Below, piece by piece: positions 45,912-55,215 of a stretch of DNA of 64,000 nt. The notes beneath the pieces were generated by a model that ran no database searches, was not told where the DNA came from, and saw only the letters and a list, made by a program, of their open reading frames with translations. The DNA is taken from the NCBI RefSeq assembly GCF_014696435.1, contig NZ_JACJQG010000023.1, forward strand, positions 51,373-115,372. The letters are read 5' to 3'. Within the stretch, counting starts at the first letter, position 1, and every line of letters starts with the position of its first letter. The stretch is from Calothrix anomala FACHB-343. GTDB taxonomy: Bacteria; Cyanobacteriota; Cyanobacteriia; Cyanobacteriales; Nostocaceae. Position numbers and translations under genes: made by a program.

Positions 45912-46784
45912 GTGAACAAGAAACTTTTTGCAGTAGCACTGGCTTTTTTAACATTTATTATGGTTATATTTGCGGCTTCTACCCAGAATTCTCAAAGCTT
46001 TTCTCAAGAAAACATTAATGAAATCTATGTTTTTGGGGATAGTCTTTCCGATACAGGTAATATCTTCAAAGCTACAAACGGAGTTTATCCCCCTAGCCCG
46101 CCCTACTTTCAAGGACGTTATTCTAACGGGCCAGTTTGGGTGGAACATCTTGGTACTAAATTAGGCTTGAATCCTAGCAAGAATATTAATTTTGCTCTTG
46201 GTGGAGCGACGACTATTAACGGTACTGCTAACGGTATTCTTGGAGCATTAGCACAAGTTAATAGTTATACAAAATCTCAACCAAAGATAAACCCAAATGC
46301 CCTTTACATCCTTTGGGCTGGAGCCAATGATTATCTTTACGGTACGACTAGCACCAATGGAGCGATCGCCAATTTATCAAATGCACTTGATTCCTTATTA
46401 ACAGCCGGGGCGAAAACAGTTTTGGTTGCTAATTTACCAGATTTAGGGAAAATTCCTGCTACTTACAATACTGCAAAAGCTAACAGCTTAAGTGCAGTCA
46501 CCAATCAACATAATTTAGAGTTGAGTAAATCGGTTAATTCCTTGCAACAAAAATTTGGTTCCGGGAAAAATATCATCCAATTTGATACTAATCGCCTCTA
46601 TCGAGATGCAATTACCCAACCTGCACAATTTGGATTTACTAATGTGACTGCTTCTTGTTTATCTAGTGTTACTAGCTGTAACAATCCAGATCAATTTTTA
46701 TTTTGGGATGCGATTCATCCGACAACAGCAGCACATCGTATATTGGCAGATGCAGCTCTAAAAGCTATTTCTGTAACGCGGTAA
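45912..46784 (+). CDS. Secreted SGNH/GDSL hydrolase
   Basis: A 290-residue lipase/esterase-type protein. The signal peptide covers about residues 1-25 (KKLFAVALAFLTFIMVIFAAS). The nucleophile Ser is in FGDSLSDTGNIF (block I), block III is WAGANDYLYG, and the catalytic Asp/His pair is in DAIHPTTAAH (block V). It should act outside the plasma membrane on an ester, exact substrate unknown. I start at GTG 45912, which gives the signal peptide. No PEP-CTERM tail is seen. Confidence 0.85.
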   Translation: MNKKLFAVALAFLTFIMVIFAASTQNSQSFSQENINEIYVFGDSLSDTGNIFKATNGVYPPSPPYFQGRYSNGPVWVEHLGTKLGLNPSKNINFALGGATTINGTANGILGALAQVNSYTKSQPKINPNALYILWAGANDYLYGTTSTNGAIANLSNALDSLLTAGAKTVLVANLPDLGKIPATYNTAKANSLSAVTNQHNLELSKSVNSLQQKFGSGKNIIQFDTNRLYRDAITQPAQFGFTNVTASCLSSVTSCNNPDQFLFWDAIHPTTAAHRILADAALKAISVTR

Positions 46785-46802
46785 ATACTCGCAACACATT
46801 AC

Positions 46803-46900
46803 AGCAATTTTCAGGTAAATAGACAACACTGTAGAGGCACGGCACAAGTAATATTATTGTATATACGAGAAGATTGTGGATGCCGTGCCCCTACCATCTG
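46803..46900. repeat. Dispersed palindromic repeat, copy B
   Basis: Nearly the same sequence as copy A at 28322-28420 over about 95 bases. Inverted arms GTAGAGGCACGGCA (46831-46844) and TGCCGTGCCCCTAC (46881-46894) have one mismatch. Confidence 0.8.
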
Positions 46901-46990
46901 TTGCATTCTTTTTTCAAATTGCTCTAAGTAAGTCGGCAATTGCAACAAACTATGTCGTGCAATGTAAACATGCTTGAAACCCTTACCAAT

Positions 46991-47024
46991 GACAAATGAC
47001 AAATGACAAATGACAAATGACAAA
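46991..47024. repeat. GACAAAT tandem repeat
   Basis: Five perfect copies of the 7-mer GACAAAT, about 30 bases from the acyltransferase stop codon. Confidence 0.9.
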
Positions 47025-47053
47025 CCTCGCCAGTTATCTTTAATTGCACCACC

Positions 47054-48442
47054 CTACTTAATTAATTGTTCTAAGGTAACTTGCAAATCTTGTGTTAATT
47101 GACTTGCAGCGCGTCTAGTGGCTTGGCGATCGCCTTGGGCATTTGCAGCGCGTTCTGTCACAGAAATGGGTTCACCGATGCTAATCTTAGCTTTTCGCCA
47201 ACCTAAACGCGGACGCGCAGGTGTTTTAGTATCGCTAATTCGTGACAGCATATCAAATATAATCAACGTCACTTCAGCGAAGCGTTCCGCAGTTGGTTGT
47301 GCTTGCAGATAGTTAGTAGTCACAGCTACAAAACTTTCCACTAAACGCATGTGTCGCATTCGTAAGTCTGCTTCTTCTGCAATCCAGTCTGCTAAACCCC
47401 GTCGTATAGGAGATAACGCCGCGATATCCGCTACATCTTCGCGGTAAATGTAACTCCAACCAGCTTCTTCTAACCGACGACAGCGATCGATAAAATTTCC
47501 TTGAGCCTGAACATTAAAATATTCCTCTGGTACTTGTAAAGCCGTATCCATGAGGCGGTGAAGACGAGAATTAATATCTTGATTTGGGATATCAGTCAAA
47601 TTTTTATGATAGAAACGGCGGTAAAATTCCTCCATTTCGGAAATTACATGTTCCGCCAATCGATAGAGGCGTTGATAATAAATTTCTGGTTGTGCATTGA
47701 TACTATTATCAATTGGCGATAATGATAACCCGCTTTTAGCTTCTAATTTTTGCAATAACTGTTCCAGCTTTGCCCAAGGTGGGTTAACGTAGCGATACTG
47801 AATAGCAACGGGTACAATCAAAACTGTTTCTAGACGTTGTGCCTTAACTAAGTCTTCGACACACCAAAACCCCAATTGAGAAACACCAGGTTCTAAAGGA
47901 CTAACAAAGCCGCTATGACCATTAGTACCACCTTCTGGTGCAACTGCGATCGGCATATTACTATTAGCAAATAAATCCCTAGCTGTTTGGATCGCTTGTC
48001 TATCTAAGCGCTTACCCCGGCGAATGGCTACACCCCCTAAACAAGAGAAAAACCACCCCAGCCAATCGCCAGCCCACAAAGTCATCCCTCGGTCATAAAG
48101 AAAATGAGAATGAACTGGATATGCTAATTTTATTCCCTGCTGACGAGCAACTTGTGGCACAATCCGCGATAGTAGATAAAACATACATAATGGATCGTCT
48201 ACCTCTGGATGGCGAAAGGCTAGTAAAAACCTAATTTTGCCAGCTTGGAATTGTTGATAAAGCTGAACTAATACCTCAGCATTTTTAGCTTCAATTTGGA
48301 CGATACCAGCAGGTAACCAAGGCCGCAACCGCAAGCGCAGCATTAATGGTAACAACCATCTAGTAATCTGGAGTATGACTGCGTTAAAGCGCGGAGGAAT
48401 AAATTTTAGTGGTGGTTGAATGGATTGAATCGATTTCGGCAA
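47054..48442 (-). CDS. Lysophospholipid/glycerol acyltransferase-like protein
   Basis: A 462-residue protein with the LPLAT acyltransferase motifs: block I HPEVDDP (H-x3-D form), a RGKRLDRQ segment and block III APEGGTNGH (the EGG glycerophosphate-binding site). It is longer than ordinary PlsC, with an additional C-terminal helical part (VESFVAVTTNYLQAQ) ending TQDLQVTLEQLIK. It probably acylates a lipid headgroup at the membrane; substrate unknown. Stands alone, transcribed away from the next small gene. Confidence 0.8.
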   Translation of the reverse strand: MPKSIQSIQPPLKFIPPRFNAVILQITRWLLPLMLRLRLRPWLPAGIVQIEAKNAEVLVQLYQQFQAGKIRFLLAFRHPEVDDPLCMFYLLSRIVPQVARQQGIKLAYPVHSHFLYDRGMTLWAGDWLGWFFSCLGGVAIRRGKRLDRQAIQTARDLFANSNMPIAVAPEGGTNGHSGFVSPLEPGVSQLGFWCVEDLVKAQRLETVLIVPVAIQYRYVNPPWAKLEQLLQKLEAKSGLSLSPIDNSINAQPEIYYQRLYRLAEHVISEMEEFYRRFYHKNLTDIPNQDINSRLHRLMDTALQVPEEYFNVQAQGNFIDRCRRLEEAGWSYIYREDVADIAALSPIRRGLADWIAEEADLRMRHMRLVESFVAVTTNYLQAQPTAERFAEVTLIIFDMLSRISDTKTPARPRLGWRKAKISIGEPISVTERAANAQGDRQATRRAASQLTQDLQVTLEQLIK

Positions 48443-48571
48443 GTTAAACTCCAGATGATGTTTTTTAGCGTCGCCTCCTTGATTTTGACACTTTTAAAAT
48501 TGAGCGATCGCCAATAGTTCACCAACAGTTTATTTACATGCTTACTGTCTATAATTAACACACCAGTCAAA

Positions 48572-48904
48572 ATGGTCACACTTGTTGTAGTTATAAATAC
48601 TTTAATTTCTTTACTGTTATTTTATATTGCTTGGCGCGTATGGAAGTTTAAGCGAATCTTGCGCCTGATATCAGATACATTAACTAACTATGAAAAATGT
48701 AGTCATGCATTATTATATACAGCCCCAGAAAAAATTTATTGTTTGCAGCAGAATATTCATCATCTAAGACAAGGAAATCAACGCCTAGAGCTACAAATTC
48801 AGCAAATACGGCAAATTATGAGCCTGTTGATTTTAGGAAGACAAATCTGGCAGCGTTATCTGAGTAGCAAGCTATTAACATTACAGCAAATTCGCAATTC
48901 TTAA
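48572..48904 (+). CDS. Small membrane-anchored coiled-coil protein
   Basis: A 110-residue protein: an N-terminal helix (TLVVVINTLISLLLFYIAW) followed by basic residues, then an amphipathic/coiled-coil part (YCLQQNIHHLRQGNQRLELQIQQIRQ). I do not recognise a named family. It precedes a YtxH and a DUF948 gene on the same strand, both of similar anchored coiled-coil build, which suggests a local set of envelope-associated proteins; this is inference. Confidence 0.7.
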   Translation: MVTLVVVINTLISLLLFYIAWRVWKFKRILRLISDTLTNYEKCSHALLYTAPEKIYCLQQNIHHLRQGNQRLELQIQQIRQIMSLLILGRQIWQRYLSSKLLTLQQIRNS

Positions 48905-49058
48905 AGCTGAGAGGACAGGGAGGAAAATTGTAGAGACGCGATGAATCGCGTCTCTTCTTGCCCATTGCCCCATGCCCTTTAATAAATAAAATCACTGGAG
49001 TCTTGCAAGGAAAGAAAACCCACCTAAAATGAGTGTAAGGAGAGAAACCAATATAAAA

Positions 49059-49436
49059 ATGTCTAACAACCGTTCTGGAGTATTTATTGGCGGTATGATG
49101 CTAGGAGCAACTATCGGAGCCTTAACCGGGTTGCTTGTCGCTCCACGCACAGGGCGCGAAACACGTAAACTATTAAAAAAATCTGCTGATGCTTTACCAG
49201 AATTGGCAGAAGATTTATCAACAAGCGTACAGTTACAGGCAGATCGTCTTTCTGCCAATGCACTACGTAACTGGGATGAAACATTAGATCGGCTGCGAGA
49301 TGCGATCGCAGCTGGTATTATTGCCTCTCAAAGAGAAAGCCAAGTCTTAAAACGGCAAAACGTTGTTGAAACTCGCCACAGCGATGCGCAAACAGAAGAA
49401 GACTCCGATTCTCTTACCCAGCATCTAGAACGTTAA
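49059..49436 (+). CDS. YtxH domain protein
   Basis: A 125-residue protein with the YtxH/GvpP-like pattern: a Gly-rich membrane helix (GVFIGGMMLGATIGALTGLLVAP) directly followed by RTGRETRKLLKKSA and a helical region. I prefer the ATG at 49059 (MSNNRSG), the usual family start, over 49029, which lacks a ribosome binding site. YtxH proteins are associated with stress in other bacteria, with no enzyme activity known. Just upstream of a DUF948 gene, a common pairing. Confidence 0.85.
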   Translation: MSNNRSGVFIGGMMLGATIGALTGLLVAPRTGRETRKLLKKSADALPELAEDLSTSVQLQADRLSANALRNWDETLDRLRDAIAAGIIASQRESQVLKRQNVVETRHSDAQTEEDSDSLTQHLER

Positions 49437-49450
49437 TAGATAGCATAACC

Positions 49451-49993
49451 GTGACCGATCCCCTGTTTTGGCTGGGACTTTCCATACTTTTAGTCGCTGC
49501 TAGTCTCACGGCTGTTTTAGTAGCGGCTATTCCTGCATTGCAAGAAGTCGCCCGTGCCGCTCGCAGTGCCGAAAAATTCTTTGATACCCTCTCACGGGAA
49601 TTACCGCCAACTTTAAATGCGATTCGCACTACTGGCTTAGAAATTACTGATTTAACCGATGATGTCAGCGAAGGTGTTAAAAGCGCCAGTCAAGTGGTTA
49701 AACAAGTCGATCAAAGCTTAGATGGTGCCAGAAAACAAGCTCAGAATATTCAAGTCAACACGCGCAGTATTTTCGTGGGTGTGAAAACCGCCTGGAAAAC
49801 CTTCACCCGTCCAAAACCTTCTCGACGCTCATCTTTTGAGCGCTTACCGATTCCTGAGAAAAAACCTTTAAATCTACGCGATCGCGAAACACTCAGATCG
49901 GAAAATCGCCGTTCTAAATCAGAAATATACACCAATAATGACGGTTACAACGACAATCCTGACTGGGAAAAAAGTTTTGACGACCAAGAGTAA
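49451..49993 (+). CDS. DUF948 domain protein
   Basis: A 180-residue protein with an N-terminal membrane helix (FWLGLSILLVAASLTAVLVAA) and a long helical part (ARSAEKFFDTLSRELPPTLNAI, DDVSEGVKSASQVVKQVDQS), the DUF948 pattern. The C-terminus is basic and then acidic. The start is GTG 49451, 14 bases after the YtxH stop, so the two are co-transcribed. Function unknown; the pair is common in cyanobacteria. Confidence 0.83.
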   Translation: MTDPLFWLGLSILLVAASLTAVLVAAIPALQEVARAARSAEKFFDTLSRELPPTLNAIRTTGLEITDLTDDVSEGVKSASQVVKQVDQSLDGARKQAQNIQVNTRSIFVGVKTAWKTFTRPKPSRRSSFERLPIPEKKPLNLRDRETLRSENRRSKSEIYTNNDGYNDNPDWEKSFDDQE

Positions 49994-49995
49994 CT

Positions 49996-50127
49996 AGGGA
50001 GCAGGGAGCAGGGAGCAGGGAGCAGGGAGCAGGGGAGATAAAGTATTGATACTTAACAACTGACCACTGACTATTGACTATTGACTATTGACTATTGACA
50101 ACTGACAACTGACAACTGACAACTGAC
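49996..50127. repeat. Three adjacent short tandem arrays
   Basis: AGGGAGC copies at 49996-50031, GACTATT-type copies at about 50069-50098 and GACAACT copies at about 50098-50127, in one gap. Different heptamers lie side by side. Confidence 0.85.
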
Positions 50128-50249
50128 ACCTTATAGATTAATTACCCAAGATTAGAGTAAAGTAAACAAGTGTAAAGAACTATCACTTTTCCCATACCTT
50201 TTAAAACAACTTGTTCACTTCTACTGTTGATATTTGTATAAAAACGTCC

Positions 50250-51059
50250 ATGCAGTCTTGTTTTTGGCGACGAATTATCCTATCTATTGCAGCATTTTTC
50301 TTGGCTGGGTCAATTTGGGCGATGCATACTCCCCCAGCACTGGCTTATGACAATCCTGAGTTATTACCCAGTACACCAACTCCAGTTGTAGACTTAGCCA
50401 AATCGCTCACTGATGTACAAGAAGAAAAGCTCGTTCACGATTTAGAGCAGTTTGAAACAGAAACTGGTTGGAAATTGCGAGTATTAACCCAATATGACCG
50501 GACTCCGGGTCGAGCTGTCATCAATTTTTGGGGATTAGATGACAAAAGTATTTTGTTAGTTGCTGATTCCCGTGGTGGTAACATTCTCAGCTTTAGTGTG
50601 GGTGACGCAGTTTACGAACTTTTACCGCGAACTTTTTGGATAGAATTACAAACCCGTTTTGGTAATTTGTATTTTGTCCGCGAACAAGGTGAAGACCAAG
50701 CTATTCTCCAAGCCTTAGATTCAGTTAAAGGTTGTTTAGTTAATGGTGGTTGTAAAGTTGTTCCCGGTTTACCGCGAGAACAGTGGATTCTCACCCTAGT
50801 TACATCGGTGATTGGCGGTATAGTCTGCGGATTTGCATCTCAACCCCAGCGCGAAGGACAAATTTTTTCATGGCAATGGGCTTTAATTTTTTCGCCTTTA
50901 TGGGGGATTTTGTTTATTGCCTTCGGTATTGGCCCAGTTGTAACCAGAACTAGCGATTGGCTACCTTTATTCCGCAATATCGCTGGATTCCTCATCGGTG
51001 CTTTAGTAGCTTATCTCTCACCAGTTTTCAATCGTCCTTCTTCTAACGCTGAATCTTAA
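50250..51059 (+). CDS. TPM domain protein, Psb32/TLP18.3-like
   Basis: A 269-residue protein. The N-terminal segment (about 1-32) is a signal or membrane anchor ending near PPALAYDNPE. A TPM domain follows (SLTDVQEEKLVHDLEQFETETGWKLRV, KSILLVADSRGG), then C-terminal hydrophobic helices. The plant and cyanobacterial homologue (Psb32/TLP18.3) helps protect or repair photosystem II. I start at ATG 50250. The exact gene name is not certain from sequence. Confidence 0.8.
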   Translation: MQSCFWRRIILSIAAFFLAGSIWAMHTPPALAYDNPELLPSTPTPVVDLAKSLTDVQEEKLVHDLEQFETETGWKLRVLTQYDRTPGRAVINFWGLDDKSILLVADSRGGNILSFSVGDAVYELLPRTFWIELQTRFGNLYFVREQGEDQAILQALDSVKGCLVNGGCKVVPGLPREQWILTLVTSVIGGIVCGFASQPQREGQIFSWQWALIFSPLWGILFIAFGIGPVVTRTSDWLPLFRNIAGFLIGALVAYLSPVFNRPSSNAES

Positions 51060-51109
51060 GGAGATTAGCAGAAAATATTATATCAAACGTGATTGTGCCC
51101 TTAAACACC

Positions 51110-51149
51110 GTGCCCTTTAACATGCGCTGAGAGCGAAGTTAAAGGGCAC
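51110..51149. repeat. Hairpin between psb32-like gene and cobH
   Basis: A perfect 12-bp stem, 51110-51121 with 51138-51149 (arm GTGCCCTTTAAC), and an inner CGCT/AGCG pairing. No T run follows, so a terminator role is uncertain. No cobalamin riboswitch motif was found before cobH. Confidence 0.55.
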
Positions 51150-51210
51150 TATTCTCGGAATGGTTTGAAGCTGATAAGCTGAAAGCTGAAATTGAGAGAG
51201 CGAAATAATA

Positions 51211-51831
51211 ATGGAATGGCACGTAACTGATGCTCAAAGTTTAGCAATTATTGATGGTGAAATTGGCGATCACGTATTCTCGCCAGCAGAGTATGAAATT
51301 GTCCGACGAGTAATTTACGCCACAGCCGATTTTGAGTATAAGTCTTTAATTCGCTTTTCTGAACATGCTTTACAGGCTGGTGCAGCAGCCTTAGCGGCAC
51401 GTAGCAGTATTGTTGTAGATGTGCCCCTAGTACAAGTAGGCATTAGCTACGATATTCAAAATACCTTTGCCAATCCGGTATATTCTAGTTTGGAGACTCC
51501 CATCCGTCCGCAAAAAGAAAAAAGCCGCGTAGCTGGGGGAATCGAAACTTTAGCGCAACGTTATCCAGAAGGTATTTTTGTGGTAGGTCAGGCACAAACG
51601 GCGCTAACTACACTCGTGGATTTAATTGAAGCGGAAGAAATTAGACCAGCTTTGGTAATTGCAACTCCCGTAGGATTTGTGGATGTGGATGTTGCTAAAG
51701 AACGCTTACAAGAATCTTTAGTGCCCAATATCACAATTGACAGCCGCAAAGGAAATGCGGTTGTAGCGGCGGCAATTATGGATGGGTTGATAGACTTGGC
51801 TTGGCAAGCTTACGGACAAGATCAGAAATAA
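51211..51831 (+). CDS. cobH: Precorrin-8X methylmutase
   Basis: A 206-residue CobH/CbiC enzyme that moves a methyl group on the corrin ring to give hydrogenobyrinate, or cobyrinate in the anaerobic route. The conserved block RFSEHALQAGAAAL holds the catalytic His, and VVGQAQTALTTLVDLI plus LVIATPVGFVDV are typical. Length matches. No other cobalamin gene lies in the window. Confidence 0.93.
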   Translation: MEWHVTDAQSLAIIDGEIGDHVFSPAEYEIVRRVIYATADFEYKSLIRFSEHALQAGAAALAARSSIVVDVPLVQVGISYDIQNTFANPVYSSLETPIRPQKEKSRVAGGIETLAQRYPEGIFVVGQAQTALTTLVDLIEAEEIRPALVIATPVGFVDVDVAKERLQESLVPNITIDSRKGNAVVAAAIMDGLIDLAWQAYGQDQK

Positions 51832-51842
51832 GAATTTCAACT

Positions 51843-51876
51843 ATTGACACTCTCCGGGCTAAAGCCACGGAGATTC
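51843..51876 (-). mobile_element. Right end hairpin of the TnpB element
   Basis: TTGACACTC precedes a hairpin with arms CTCCG/CGGAG and inner GGC/GCC, then ATTCT, just beyond the tnpB stop codon (minus strand). This is the layout of an IS200/IS605 right end, where the omega RNA would be read from the tnpB 3' region. Confidence 0.65.
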
Positions 51877-51882
51877 TGTAAT

Positions 51883-53118
51883 CTACCTCGTCACTTGCTC
51901 TAATAGGCTTTCGCCTAAAAGAGTAGAGGTTACGAGTCCTACAGCGTTACTTTGGACGTGCCCCGTCCTAGCTTCAGAAGCAAGATTTAAAATGTTAATT
52001 GCTGCATTCTCATCTCTATGCAAATTGCATCCACAGCTACAAACATGGGTGCGAGTTGATAGAGATTTTTTCACAATTGCGCCACAATTTGAACATTTTT
52101 GTGATGTGTAATGTGGCGCAACAGCAACCGCTAATTTACCAAATTTACCAGCAAAATATTCAATCCATTGCCTAAACAAATACCAGCTAGCGTCAGCAAT
52201 TGACTTAGCCAAACAATGGTTTCTGAGTAAGTTACGCACTTGCAGGTTTTCATAGGCTACTAAGTCGTTAGACTTGCACACGTTACGCGCCATTCTCTTG
52301 GCGTGTTCATTCCGTTGCCTACTTATTCTTAAGTGCTTAGAGGCAAATATAGCTCTAGCTCTTTTACGTCCTGATGAACCTTTTTTCTTTTTGTAAATGC
52401 GTCTTTGAGCGTGTTTAACAGACTTCTCAACTTTTCTAAAAAACTTAGGGTTAGCTTCTTGATGTCCGTTAGAATCAGTGTAAAAACTCTCAATTCCTAC
52501 GTCTAAACCGATTTCATTACCTGTTAGTGGTTGAATATCTGAAGCTTCAACATCAATACAAAACTGACAGTAATAGCCGTCAGCACGACGAACCAACCTA
52601 ACACGCTTAATTGATTTAACAGGGTAGGTTTGAATATCCCACTTACCCAGCAGTTTTAACTCTCCAATACCTTTTTTATCAGTAATGGTTATACGGCGTT
52701 TAATTGGGTTTAGCACCCATCCTGACGTTTTATACTCAACTGAGCGATTATTATGTTGGAATTTGGGATAGCCTGTCTTGGAAAATCGCTCCACTTGGGG
52801 AGACCCCAAGACCGCGTTTTCCGCTTTTTTACCCGCTACTTTCTTTTTACAATTCTCGTAAAACCTCGATATGGCTAACCATGCTCTTTCGGCTGATGAT
52901 TGTACAGCCATTGAGTTTAAGTTAGCCACAAATTTAAATTCATTGCGTAGTTCTGTTGAATACTTGTTGAGTGCGAATCTATCAATTTTTGCCTCTCTTG
53001 GCGCATCAATCCAATATCTCAAACATTTATTTCTAATGAATTGAGTTGTTTTGATAGCCTCCTCAATTGCTAAATATTGAAGTTTTTTAGCTTTGACTTT
53101 GTACTCTAGAACTAGCAA
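51883..53118 (-). CDS. tnpB: RNA-guided nuclease TnpB of the IS200/IS605 family
   Basis: A 411-residue OrfB/TnpB protein. The RuvC-like residues are visible as Asp in GLDVGIES, Glu in AYENLQV and Asp in HRDENAAINIL. A zinc ribbon is present (CSNCG and CSCGCN). The N-terminal part is a typical helix-turn-helix region (IEEAIKTTQFIRNKCLRYW). TnpB cuts DNA guided by an RNA from the element's right end. No tnpA gene accompanies it, so the element is non-autonomous. Appears intact. Confidence 0.93.
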   Translation of the reverse strand: MLVLEYKVKAKKLQYLAIEEAIKTTQFIRNKCLRYWIDAPREAKIDRFALNKYSTELRNEFKFVANLNSMAVQSSAERAWLAISRFYENCKKKVAGKKAENAVLGSPQVERFSKTGYPKFQHNNRSVEYKTSGWVLNPIKRRITITDKKGIGELKLLGKWDIQTYPVKSIKRVRLVRRADGYYCQFCIDVEASDIQPLTGNEIGLDVGIESFYTDSNGHQEANPKFFRKVEKSVKHAQRRIYKKKKGSSGRKRARAIFASKHLRISRQRNEHAKRMARNVCKSNDLVAYENLQVRNLLRNHCLAKSIADASWYLFRQWIEYFAGKFGKLAVAVAPHYTSQKCSNCGAIVKKSLSTRTHVCSCGCNLHRDENAAINILNLASEARTGHVQSNAVGLVTSTLLGESLLEQVTR

Positions 53119-53176
53119 CTTGACTCACCCCCTTGTTTTGCTTATACTGTATATAGTATGGGTGAATGTTCTAAGT

Positions 53177-53368
53177 ATGTCAACAGGAAAGGGTAAGAAA
53201 AGAGTAAAAAATACACCTGTTTTATACAATGAAACGAAGAAGAAAAGAGGTGTTATGCTCACAGATACCGCTTGGCATTCTGTGCAAGAATTAGCCGCAA
53301 CAAACGACGTAAGCGCTAGTGAATATTTAGAGGCGATGATTAGAAAATATTGCGTCACGGAGGCGTAA
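53177..53368 (+). CDS. Small ribbon-helix-helix-like protein divergent from tnpB
   Basis: A 63-residue basic protein. I start it at ATG 53177; an upstream in-frame start would add unrelated residues. After KGKKRVKNTPVLYNETKKKR it has LTDTAWHSVQELAATNDVSASEYLEAMIRKYC, which looks like an RHH DNA-binding module. In my recollection small genes like this often sit divergently ahead of cyanobacterial tnpB, perhaps controlling its expression. The element's left end is likely within 53370-53500 but not placed. Confidence 0.65.
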   Translation: MSTGKGKKRVKNTPVLYNETKKKRGVMLTDTAWHSVQELAATNDVSASEYLEAMIRKYCVTEA

Positions 53369-53520
53369 ACACTTCCAGGCAGCTTTCATCCCTTGCCTAA
53401 AGTACGGAATACGGCGCTGTGCGCCTGTTCCTCAAGGGTTTTCAGCCTGCCTTCCTTATAAAGGTATCTCATTGCTTTATAGGCAGGGGAGCAGGGAGCA
53501 GGGGAAAAAACAGTTGTGAA

Positions 53521-54237
53521 TTAATATTCGTCTTCATAATCTTCATCCCGCCGTCTTTGTGGACGACGACGGCGACGCGGCCTATCTTCGTCTGCATCTT
53601 CACGCAAGCGAATGCTAACTTCGCTAAAAAAATCCTGTCGCACATAAGGGTAATCGCTCACCCACAAATCGCGATTCGGAATATAAACATCACTGAATTC
53701 TTCAATTCTGCTTAAATCTGGGCGGTTAGACATGACTACCATTTCGGCAACTAGTCCCCGATTAATTACTTTGTAAGCAGGTTTTAGTGGTGCGTCAAAC
53801 TCAATGGTAAATCCTGTATCATCGCCGATTTCTAAGTTAATTCTTTTTTCTCGGTTTTCGACAATTACTAATTCCCCTTTACTATTAACAGTTTCTTGTT
53901 TACCAATCAACCGATCTGTAATCCACCAATCTAGTATTCGACCCCGGAAAAAACCGCAGTACTTGTAACGACGGCATTTGGAATTCCGGATACTTGCCTG
54001 AAACACGGGATACCAAAGCCAAAAAAATGCGCCAATTATCCCCAGGATAAATACGATGAGATCAAACTCAAACTTGAATAAGACTTTGACTAGTAAAACC
54101 ACAACTACAGCGACTACAGAAATTAATAGCCTCTGTATGAAGCTGGAAAATTTTCCCCAGTAGTACTTATACTGGGGGCCACTGGCGATTAAAGGAATGA
54201 CTTGTTCAAATTTTTGTCGAGTCAGTGGGACAAGCAT
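53521..54237 (-). CDS. Conserved membrane protein of unknown function
   Basis: A 238-residue protein with two membrane helices (about residues 35-53 and 58-80), a soluble part with WWITDRLIGKQETVNSKGELVIV, and an arginine/acid-rich C-terminal tail (RPRRRRRPQRRRDEDYED). It resembles proteins labelled phosphate ABC transporter permease-like in cyanobacteria, but nothing in it indicates transport. Function unknown. Confidence 0.65.
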   Translation of the reverse strand: MLVPLTRQKFEQVIPLIASGPQYKYYWGKFSSFIQRLLISVVAVVVVLLVKVLFKFEFDLIVFILGIIGAFFWLWYPVFQASIRNSKCRRYKYCGFFRGRILDWWITDRLIGKQETVNSKGELVIVENREKRINLEIGDDTGFTIEFDAPLKPAYKVINRGLVAEMVVMSNRPDLSRIEEFSDVYIPNRDLWVSDYPYVRQDFFSEVSIRLREDADEDRPRRRRRPQRRRDEDYEDEY

Positions 54238-54378
54238 GAGTACTGGTTATGAGGGACGAAGGGAGGAGGGGGGACAAGGAGGACAAGGAGGACAAGGGAG
54301 ACAGGGGAGAAATACTAATGACTAATGACCAATGTACAGACGCGATTAATCGCGTCTCTAACAAATGACCATTAAAGT

Positions 54379-55215
54379 TTATAGTAACTTTTCTAATCCA
54401 TATACTAATGACTTTAGCTGTATGACCTTGCGAATTGCCAGTAGGACTCCTGGCATATAACAAGCGCGATCGCTTGTATCATGTCTTAAAGTGTAAATTT
54501 GACCAGCTGCGCCAAAAATTACTTCCTGGTGGGCAATTAATCCCGGTAAGCGCACGCTATGAATGCGAATGCCTTCTTCTGCTAAACTACCCCTCGCACC
54601 AGCGATTTTTTCTGTTTCTTGAACAACGGCAGGGTTAAAAGTTTTACCCATTTCCCCTAGTAATTGTGCGGTCTGAATTGCTGTACCGCTAGGCGCATCG
54701 GCTTTTTGATTGTGATGTAGTTCGATAATTTCTACATGATCGAAATATTGGGAAGCGGCGATCGCGGCTTGTTGGAGCAGTACCATACCAATAGAGAAGT
54801 TGGGAATAACTAAGCAGCCTGTACTGGCTTTATCGGCAAAGTCTGCTAAATCTTGCAGTTGTGCTGGACTTAACCCGGTAGTTCCCACTACAGGACGAAT
54901 CCCGTAAGCGATCGCGCTGCGAACGTTATCATAAACTGAATCAGGATGGGTAAAGTCTACCATTACCCCTGGCGGCCCTTGTCTGTCCCCAGCTACATAT
55001 CCCAGCATTGGTTCTAATTGATTGGTAATTGGTACTTCTAAGGGTTCGCTTAAACCAGCCAATTCACCAGCATCTTTATCTTGATGTTCAGGGCTATGAT
55101 CGATTGCACCCACTAGGTTTAAGTCTGGTGCTTGCGCTATAGCTTTTACCACTTCACGGCCCATTTTGCCAGCAGCACCATTAACAATTACTGGGATAGG
55201 AGCTTGATTCGTCAT
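54379..55215 (-). CDS. dapB: 4-hydroxy-tetrahydrodipicolinate reductase
   Basis: A 278-residue NAD(P)H enzyme of lysine and diaminopimelate synthesis. The dinucleotide-binding start [12 protein letters not shown] and the catalytic block [18 protein letters not shown] with the catalytic His are intact, and [12 protein letters not shown] is typical. Length is normal. Confidence 0.95.
   Translation of the reverse strand: MTNQAPIPVIVNGAAGKMGREVVKAIAQAPDLNLVGAIDHSPEHQDKDAGELAGLSEPLEVPITNQLEPMLGYVAGDRQGPPGVMVDFTHPDSVYDNVRSAIAYGIRPVVGTTGLSPAQLQDLADFADKASTGCLVIPNFSIGMVLLQQAAIAASQYFDHVEIIELHHNQKADAPSGTAIQTAQLLGEMGKTFNPAVVQETEKIAGARGSLAEEGIRIHSVRLPGLIAHQEVIFGAAGQIYTLRHDTSDRACYMPGVLLAIRKVIQLKSLVYGLEKLL

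Noticed and set aside
51061-51210. Cobalamin riboswitch upstream of cobH
   Set aside because: Expected B12-box-like core is absent; only a simple hairpin is present.
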